From: JAGDMJ01 sp963809695
Lineage (GTDB): Bacteria > Bacteroidota > Ignavibacteria > UBA10030 > UBA6906
DNA: 64,000 nucleotides
Direction: 5' to 3'
NCBI GenBank assembly: GCA_963809695.1
Contig: CAWEKI010000009.1
Span: 1 to 64,000, forward strand
The notes beneath the pieces are model-generated. The model saw only the letters and a program-made list of their open reading frames with translations, did no database searches and was not told the origin of the DNA. Shown here piece by piece: positions 58,714 through 64,000 of this stretch. Every line of letters begins with the position of its first letter. Position 1 is the stretch's first letter. The translations under genes were made by a program, and so were the position numbers.

Positions 58714-60654
58714 TCAGTACTCAAACACCAGGCACTGCCCCGGCTTCAGTGCTGCCTGCAAGTGCCCATCGGTCACCGGAAAGCGTTTCCCGGAGAGAAG
58801 ATCCACTACCTTCTTGCGGGTTGTTTCAACCTGCACCGCACCCTGTTCCGGTCCTGTCATATTGCCGTTCGCCACCACGCCCAGCCGCTTTCCCGAATCG
58901 TTGGAGACTCTCGCGTAGGCAAGGATGTTCCAATTGTCAGCGTTGAGAATCCTGAATGTCTCATTGCGTCCGTCGGTCACGAGTGCGTGATAACGCTCCC
59001 GGAGAGCAACGACCTCGGCGATGAATTTCGCAAACCGGTCTTTCGAGAGCCAGTTGTAGCAGTATGCGCTGAAGAGCGGAAGCTTTTCAGAAGGCATCCT
59101 CCGCTGATCTTCGGCAGTGAAGTCCAGCCCGGTGTTAATCGGAAAGTGCTCTCCAAGCTCAAATCCCGAATGGAGGAAGAAGACAGCAGGCAAGAACGCA
59201 TTCACCACCAGGGTCCATTGGGAGTACGTCAATCCCCCCTTTCGTGAAGCCGCACGGGGCGTGTTGTGGTTCTCCGAAGTTGCAAAGAACGGCAGAGGCA
59301 GGGATTCGTGGGACAAGCGCCTGGTGAATTCCTTCATGTAGTTCAATTCATGTTGAATGTGCCAGAGGTACCCCATGACCGCGTTGTACCCTTCCTCCCG
59401 GCTCCTCCACTCGATGGCGAAGTTCTCGTCCCAGAATGCGAAATCATGATCGAGGCCGCGGGCCGTGCGTATCATTTCGGCCTTGAGGTCCTTCGGGAGC
59501 GCGTGCCCCATATCGATCATGACGCCGTCAATATGGAACTCGCGCTGGTAATAAGGGACGATGCCGATGATACGGTCCCAGAGCGGACGATTAACAAACT
59601 GAGGCTGGGTCAACCGCGAATCGTACATGCGGAGCGTATTGTAGGCAATGTAGTTGAAGTCGGGATTTGTATACATCCGCAAGTACGTCACGTCGTTCCA
59701 TGGCGGCTGATTGTCGTCCGGGGGCCAATCAGCAAACACGCCGGGGATCCTGACGCGCGTTCCATTTTCCAGCACGCCGATGTAGCGCATTCCTTCCTTG
59801 TTGACGTTCTCGGGACGGGGAGGCTGCGTGAAAAAATCCCTGTACACCTGATGGGGCGGCACAAGGTTGTCGAATCTGCCGGAGTTCACATCATGGTGAA
59901 TTCGCCCGAGTTCCTCCGGGGTGAAGAGGGGGGAACCGTAGCGCGATTCCTCGCTGTGGGATGGACCGCGGGGAAGCACATCGTCCCTGATCCAGTAGAA
60001 CCATTCGGGATGCTCCTTCACCCAATCGCCGTCCTTGGCGGCGGTCCGAAACACAAATTCGACAACAACACGGAGTCCGATCGCATGCGCCGCCTCTACA
60101 AACGCCTTGAACTCGGTCTTTGCATCAAGACCCAGCGACGGCTCGCTCAGGGACTCATCCAGTTCATACGGATTGCGGATAGCATACGGCGAGCCAAGAT
60201 CTCCTTTGTTGCCATCATGGCCGATCGACGTGATCGGGAGAAGGTGCACCGCCGTTGCCCCCAACCGCTTGATGTACGGAAGCATGGCTATCGCTTTCAG
60301 AAATGTCCCGGTGTCCCGGAACCCCTGACTGTTGACCGGCAGATCCAGGTTCCCGTTCTGGTCATGGTCAAAGGCCGTTGTCGTGCGGACAAACATGTTG
60401 TAGATGATGGCATCTCTGCTCCACTCCCCCCCTGATCCCTTCACACGCGCTCGGGGTTTTGCTTTTCTGGCATGCTGAACAATCCCGAGATAGTACTCAT
60501 AGGGATTGACTTTCACTGCTTTCGCGCCTTTTGACACGGAGATCCAGGCAGAGGGTACATAGTAGCTGAACTTCTTCTTCAGGGTCTGCTTATGCTTTGA
60601 GGCAAGCGTTTGCGCGAGGATGTCAAGAGCACGTGGAGTCTTGGTATGTTTCAT
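58714..60654 (-). CDS. GH13-like alpha-amylase family protein with non-canonical motifs
   Basis: 646 residues, a TIM-barrel protein of the GH13 clan with a C-terminal beta domain (about 575-646). The nucleophile is probably Asp381 (in HIDGVMIDMGH) and the acid Glu410 (in FWDENF). Usual residues are missing: region I reads VVVEFVFRT where DxxxNH is expected, region II has Met379 in place of Arg, and region IV has HN (463-464) where HD is expected. The WVKEHPEWFYW segment recalls GlgE-type maltosyltransferases. A transferase or altered specificity is possible. It has no signal peptide and lies five bases after GH57. Confidence 0.82.
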   Translation of the reverse strand: MKHTKTPRALDILAQTLASKHKQTLKKKFSYYVPSAWISVSKGAKAVKVNPYEYYLGIVQHARKAKPRARVKGSGGEWSRDAIIYNMFVRTTTAFDHDQNGNLDLPVNSQGFRDTGTFLKAIAMLPYIKRLGATAVHLLPITSIGHDGNKGDLGSPYAIRNPYELDESLSEPSLGLDAKTEFKAFVEAAHAIGLRVVVEFVFRTAAKDGDWVKEHPEWFYWIRDDVLPRGPSHSEESRYGSPLFTPEELGRIHHDVNSGRFDNLVPPHQVYRDFFTQPPRPENVNKEGMRYIGVLENGTRVRIPGVFADWPPDDNQPPWNDVTYLRMYTNPDFNYIAYNTLRMYDSRLTQPQFVNRPLWDRIIGIVPYYQREFHIDGVMIDMGHALPKDLKAEMIRTARGLDHDFAFWDENFAIEWRSREEGYNAVMGYLWHIQHELNYMKEFTRRLSHESLPLPFFATSENHNTPRAASRKGGLTYSQWTLVVNAFLPAVFFLHSGFELGEHFPINTGLDFTAEDQRRMPSEKLPLFSAYCYNWLSKDRFAKFIAEVVALRERYHALVTDGRNETFRILNADNWNILAYARVSNDSGKRLGVVANGNMTGPEQGAVQVETTRKKVVDLLSGKRFPVTDGHLQAALKPGQCLVFEY

Positions 60655-60659
60655 GACCT

Positions 60660-63017
60660 TTACTTCCCGAATGTGTCTTCAATAACTATCGCCGACGCTG
60701 ATTTCTCATGAACAGCATACGATCGATGCCGCGCAGGAAATTCCTCGCCCGGAGCCCAGATGCCTGGCTCTCCACTGTTTGTATACTTGTATTGGACTTC
60801 GACTCCCACAGGGACCTGCACTTCAAGCGACCAGACACCATCCCCCGACCTGAGGTCACCATGAGTGCCGTCATCATACATGGCAGTGACATTCGGTTTC
60901 CACGAGGAGAGCGACGGAAGGTTCCCTGCAATATAGATCGCGCGCTTTACGCTCTGATCTTTTGCATTGCAGGTGAAAAGGACCGTCTGCTCACCCCCCG
61001 AACTGCGGGCCATGGCTCCTTTGCCAGCCCCCCCGGCTGCAGGACTGGCGGCAGAGACATCCTTGATGATCGGCGCGAAATCCCGCGCTGGAACGCGGGC
61101 ACCTGCCCGGGCCGCGAATTCGTACATGTTCCGAAGGTGCGTCAAGAATGCCGTGTCAAATGGCTTGTCTCCCCCGGGCGCAGTCTGATCATCTCCATAC
61201 CACCAGAACCAATCCGACCCTTCAGCGGCATAGATCGCTTCCCATGCCATATATCCGTACCACGCCTCCGTGCCTTGCCGAGGAGCATCTGCCAGCGGGT
61301 TCGGCCGGGGAATGCCCGACCGATGCAGATCCTGACGCGCCTGCAACAAGTAATTCCATGCCAGGTTTTCTTCCGGCTCTCCGATCCAGGTGTCAAAATT
61401 CCCGTTGATCCAGGACCCGGGCCAGAGCCATCGCATAGCAGGCTGCGACGCCGTGGGATGTGCCGGAACCCTGCGCACAGGATCTCCCGCAAGATACTCC
61501 ATGATTGTGGTCGTGACGATCTGCCCTTCAGCCGCCAGTTTGCTCAGCTTCCGGTAGAGCGCACTGAGAAATTCCTTCCCGTCGATGTCTTTCCGATACC
61601 ATTCCCATGCATTTTCACCGTCAAGGATCACCGTGACAAGGACATCAGGTTCATTCGTGGAGGGCGCTCGCGAAAGGATGGTCTGAACAAAGTCTTCGGC
61701 AGCTTCCTCCCCCCGGTAGTTCTGATATTTGAATCCGATGCGGTCCGAGAGCTCCGTGTCGCGAAAGATCAACGAAATGGAACTGTCCGCAGAGCCTCCA
61801 TCCCCGGCAGGGAAACGATACGGCGTCGTGTTGGGTTGCCCCAGCGGATCGGATCGCTGCAGCACTTTGATGTCGCTTGCCGTCCAGAGAATTCCGTTGC
61901 TTCTCAGAATTCCGAGAACCGGTTGCGCCACGGCCCCCTCCCCTGGCCACATGCCGACAGGGGCCTCTCCGAACATCGCGGTATAGAATTTCACGGCTTT
62001 GGCAACCTGGGCTTGCGCATCCTGGGGGAACGAGAAGCGGGAGGGGAGCGAATCCTTCGGCTGGCAAATATGAGCAAGATCGGTATCGTAAATGAGCGGC
62101 AGGATCGGATGGTAGTACGGCGTTGTGATGATTTCCGCCTGCCCTCTCCCGCTGGCCGAGGAATAGCGAATCTCCTGATGCACCGGAATGACATTGGCCA
62201 TGACCTTGCAAGCCTCCGCCACAACCCGGTTACAATCCGCCTCAGTGATCTTTCTCTTCAAATAGAATTTGCCGTCTAACCGGAACTCCACGAGATCGCT
62301 CAGATCGCACACGGTGCCGTCGGGAAGTTGAACCGGTCCGCGCAAGAAGTCGGGGTCAAAATACGCAAGATAGAACCAACACTTGATCTCGCGCATCTCC
62401 TGTACCGAAAAGAGATGGTACCCGTGCGTGGCGCCCGAAGGAATCTTCTTCTTCAGCGCAAGATATTCGGGGAAACGCTCCAGCATCACTTCGCTGATGC
62501 CGAAGGCATTCCAGACATTCCGGTAAAGATAATCCTTGTCTGCCTTGCTAAACCGGGCGCTGTTCTTCAATGCCAGATCGATCCAGGGATCCGTTTTCCC
62601 CTTCCACGCCTTCCAGAAGGCCCGGACATCGACGGTGTTCTTGCGCGTGTCCACATACGGCCCCAGGCGGTCGACATAGTAAGTCTTCAGCTGCAACAGG
62701 AGCGACGACGTAAGGTTGATGGTGCAGTGGACATCGGGGTACTTCCGCAACATCGCAGCCATGTCGAAATAGTCTTTGGTGGCATGCGTGCGCACCCAGG
62801 GACCGGTCAGCTGGTCTGTTTCGGGGTCGACGTAGAGCGGCTGATGCTGGTGCCAGATGATGCCCAGGTAGACCGGCTTCCTGCCGGCCCGGGCTGAGTA
62901 CGCGTCCTTAAGGCTCGAGCGCAGTGACGACGAAATGGCCGAATGCAATACCTCGTCACTCTGATTGACGACAAACACAGAATTCCGTCCGCTTTTGTTG
63001 TAGTTCATGATGGTCAT
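60660..63017 (-). CDS. GH57 amylopullulanase-like enzyme with C-terminal starch-binding module
   Basis: 785 residues. GH57 motifs are visible: HQHQP near residue 58, the nucleophile region PVGMWPGEGAVAQPVLG, and VTVILDGENAWEWY with the acid. Residues about 690-780 resemble a CBM20/CBM48 starch-binding module (AIYIAGNLPSLSSWKPN, VEVQYKYTNSGEPGIW). It should cleave alpha-1,4 and perhaps alpha-1,6 bonds of glucans. No signal peptide is seen, so it may be cytoplasmic. ATG 63017 or ATG 63008 may be used. It starts the leftward arm of the glucan locus. Confidence 0.9.
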   Translation of the reverse strand: MTIMNYNKSGRNSVFVVNQSDEVLHSAISSSLRSSLKDAYSARAGRKPVYLGIIWHQHQPLYVDPETDQLTGPWVRTHATKDYFDMAAMLRKYPDVHCTINLTSSLLLQLKTYYVDRLGPYVDTRKNTVDVRAFWKAWKGKTDPWIDLALKNSARFSKADKDYLYRNVWNAFGISEVMLERFPEYLALKKKIPSGATHGYHLFSVQEMREIKCWFYLAYFDPDFLRGPVQLPDGTVCDLSDLVEFRLDGKFYLKRKITEADCNRVVAEACKVMANVIPVHQEIRYSSASGRGQAEIITTPYYHPILPLIYDTDLAHICQPKDSLPSRFSFPQDAQAQVAKAVKFYTAMFGEAPVGMWPGEGAVAQPVLGILRSNGILWTASDIKVLQRSDPLGQPNTTPYRFPAGDGGSADSSISLIFRDTELSDRIGFKYQNYRGEEAAEDFVQTILSRAPSTNEPDVLVTVILDGENAWEWYRKDIDGKEFLSALYRKLSKLAAEGQIVTTTIMEYLAGDPVRRVPAHPTASQPAMRWLWPGSWINGNFDTWIGEPEENLAWNYLLQARQDLHRSGIPRPNPLADAPRQGTEAWYGYMAWEAIYAAEGSDWFWWYGDDQTAPGGDKPFDTAFLTHLRNMYEFAARAGARVPARDFAPIIKDVSAASPAAGGAGKGAMARSSGGEQTVLFTCNAKDQSVKRAIYIAGNLPSLSSWKPNVTAMYDDGTHGDLRSGDGVWSLEVQVPVGVEVQYKYTNSGEPGIWAPGEEFPARHRSYAVHEKSASAIVIEDTFGK

Positions 63018-63083
63018 GGGGGTGACGTCCGCTCATGGTGACAGGCGAAGCAGTTGGGCAATGGGCCCTGTCATCCTAAGCGA

Positions 63084-63106
63084 GTCCCGACGACTCTCGT
63101 CGGGAC
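63084..63106. repeat. perfect 10-bp dyad in a repeat-like intergenic unit
   Basis: GTCCCGACGA (63084-63093) and TCGTCGGGAC (63097-63106) form a hairpin with loop CTC, framed by TCATCCTAAGCGA and GAGTCGAAGGAC. The wording resembles short interspersed repeats found between genes in many bacteria. The position between divergent genes makes a terminator role unlikely. Confidence 0.5.
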
Positions 63107-63120
63107 GAGTCGAAGGACTA

Positions 63121-63150
63121 TTGCTCTTTTTGCCTGGAAGGCCGTATATT
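63121..63150 (+). promoter_or_regulatory. candidate promoter of the SGNH hydrolase gene
   Basis: TTGCTC (63121-63126), 18-base spacer, TATATT (63145-63150). The predicted start is near 63157. Confidence 0.5.
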
Positions 63151-63189
63151 ACTGAGCACAAAACTGACGAACAATCCCTGCCTTCCAGA

Positions 63190-64000
63190 TTGCAATCTAA
63201 CAAAAATAGACAAACGCTTCAACTCTCCTCGGAAAGGCGCCGGCTTTTCTTCTTGGTCACGCTGCTCACCCCAGCAGTGCTCTTTTTGCTCCTTGAACTC
63301 TTTCTTCGGCTCATTCATTACGGCCCGGACCTCTCCCTCTTTGCCACGGAAACGATTCATGGCAAGAAATATTTCATCATGAATCCGCAGGTCAAGGGGC
63401 GCTATTTCTTCCAGGTCGATTTCAACCCGAGTACGTCCCCCGACTATTTCCAGGTCCCGAAACCTGCCGATACCTACCGGATTTTTTGTCTTGGCGCTTC
63501 CACGACGGTCGGATACCCCTACTGGTACAACGGATCGTTTGCCACATTTCTCCGCGACCGCTTGAGGGCAACGTTTCCGCAAACAAGTATCGAGGTGATC
63601 AACCTCGGAATGACGGCAACGAACAGCTACACGGTCGCCGACATTGCCCGGGAGCTTCCGCCGTTCCAGCCCGATTGCATCATCGTGTACGACGGGCATA
63701 ATGAGTTCTATGGCGCCCTGGGCGTTGCATCGCACGAATCGTTTGGCCGCTCCCCGTGGGTCAACCGGCTCTACTTCAGGCTGGTACATTACCGCGTGTT
63801 TGTGCTGATGCGGGATCTGCTCTCTGCGATCACCGGCATGTTCCAGAAGAGCGAACAGGACCTTCCACCCGCAACCATGATGGAGCGCCTTTCGCGGGGC
63901 CAGTATGTGCAGCACGGCGGCGAGGTGTATCGCGAGGGGCTCGCGGTCTTCAGGGAAAACCTCAACCGGCTGCGCGACATCTGTACCGATGCCGGCATCC
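63190..64000 (+). CDS. SGNH/GDSL-type hydrolase, membrane-anchored (cut by window end)
   Basis: 270 codons are in the window. An N-terminal membrane helix (FFLVTLLTPAVLFLLLELFL) is followed by the SGNH block I GASTTVGYP and an INLGMTATNSYTVADI segment. Further on, IIVYDGHNEFYGA carries the block III Asn. Such proteins in related genomes often have TPRs at the C-terminus, which would lie past base 64000. No in-frame ATG precedes the membrane helix. TTG 63190 is my choice of start, downstream of the candidate promoter; this is uncertain, as the frame stays open further upstream. Confidence 0.75.
   Translation, partial: MQSNKNRQTLQLSSERRRLFFLVTLLTPAVLFLLLELFLRLIHYGPDLSLFATETIHGKKYFIMNPQVKGRYFFQVDFNPSTSPDYFQVPKPADTYRIFCLGASTTVGYPYWYNGSFATFLRDRLRATFPQTSIEVINLGMTATNSYTVADIARELPPFQPDCIIVYDGHNEFYGALGVASHESFGRSPWVNRLYFRLVHYRVFVLMRDLLSAITGMFQKSEQDLPPATMMERLSRGQYVQHGGEVYREGLAVFRENLNRLRDICTDAGI

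Noticed and set aside
60708..62279. 523-codon plus-strand frame opposite GH57
   Set aside because: Antisense shadow; the GH57 motifs are in the minus frame.

Overview
The window is 64 kb of a mid-to-high-GC bacterial chromosome. It carries housekeeping, biosynthetic, cell-envelope and carbohydrate genes, and I see no phage, plasmid, insertion sequence or CRISPR array. The best guess is the Bacteroidota/Ignavibacteriota side of the FCB supergroup, outside Bacteroidia. A GWxTD-domain protein, DUF1844, DUF4013 and LpxL/WaaF/MsbA-type outer-membrane lipid genes point there. Usable Shine-Dalgarno sequences and ordinary sigma70-type promoters (TTGAnn-17-TATnTT before three tRNA genes) argue against Bacteroidia. 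The lineage is inferred from gene content only.

Layout. 1-2.6 kb: a redox pair (NmrA-like SDR, aldo/keto reductase) divergent from an AraC regulator. 2.6-2.85 kb: tRNA-Asn with terminator, plus a promoter-bearing half copy of the same tRNA. 2.8-10.4 kb: a histidine operon transcribed leftwards (hisZ-G-D-C-B-H-A-F-IE). In front of it lies a previously unannotated 30-codon leader peptide with ten His codons and a strong intrinsic terminator, a classical transcription attenuator. 10.6-16.5 kb: DEAD-box helicase, cold-shock protein, Pit phosphate transporter with DUF47 partner, ArfB, POT peptide transporter. 16.6-20.6 kb: DUF255 thioredoxin-like protein and an ABC exporter. 20.7-22.1 kb: tRNA-Ala, DUF4013 membrane protein, a lipoprotein with a CX4CH motif.

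22.2-36.8 kb is a long leftward block. It holds a two-component partner-switching module (membrane SpoIIE phosphatase, STAS antagonist, RsbW-type kinase, GAF-SpoIIE phosphatase), a tyrosine recombinase that has lost catalytic residues, leuS, two GT2 glycosyltransferases, MsbA, an O-antigen ligase with a frameshift, DUF1844 and NAD kinase. 37-38 kb: TPR protein and tRNA-Arg. 38-48.7 kb is a tightly packed leftward operon: YjbQ, GWxTD protein, LpxL-type acyltransferase, WaaF-type glycosyltransferase, TsaC, a large PIG-L deacetylase fusion, and a three-gene Fe(III)-type ABC importer.

49-63 kb is an alpha-glucan locus. A rightward arm encodes a small membrane protein, a CBM48-esterase, a secreted debranching-like glucosidase and an SDR. 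A convergent leftward arm encodes GH57 with a C-terminal starch-binding module, a non-canonical GH13, MalE/F/G and a beta-propeller lipoprotein. No ATPase for MalFG is in the window. The right edge holds the start of an SGNH hydrolase. The left edge cuts the SDR gene.

The strongest new observations are the His attenuator (possibly with a leaderless leader ORF), the half-tRNA with its own promoter, the catalytically altered recombinase, and the GH13 protein missing several family residues. I found no convincing wholly new multi-gene system such as a defence island.
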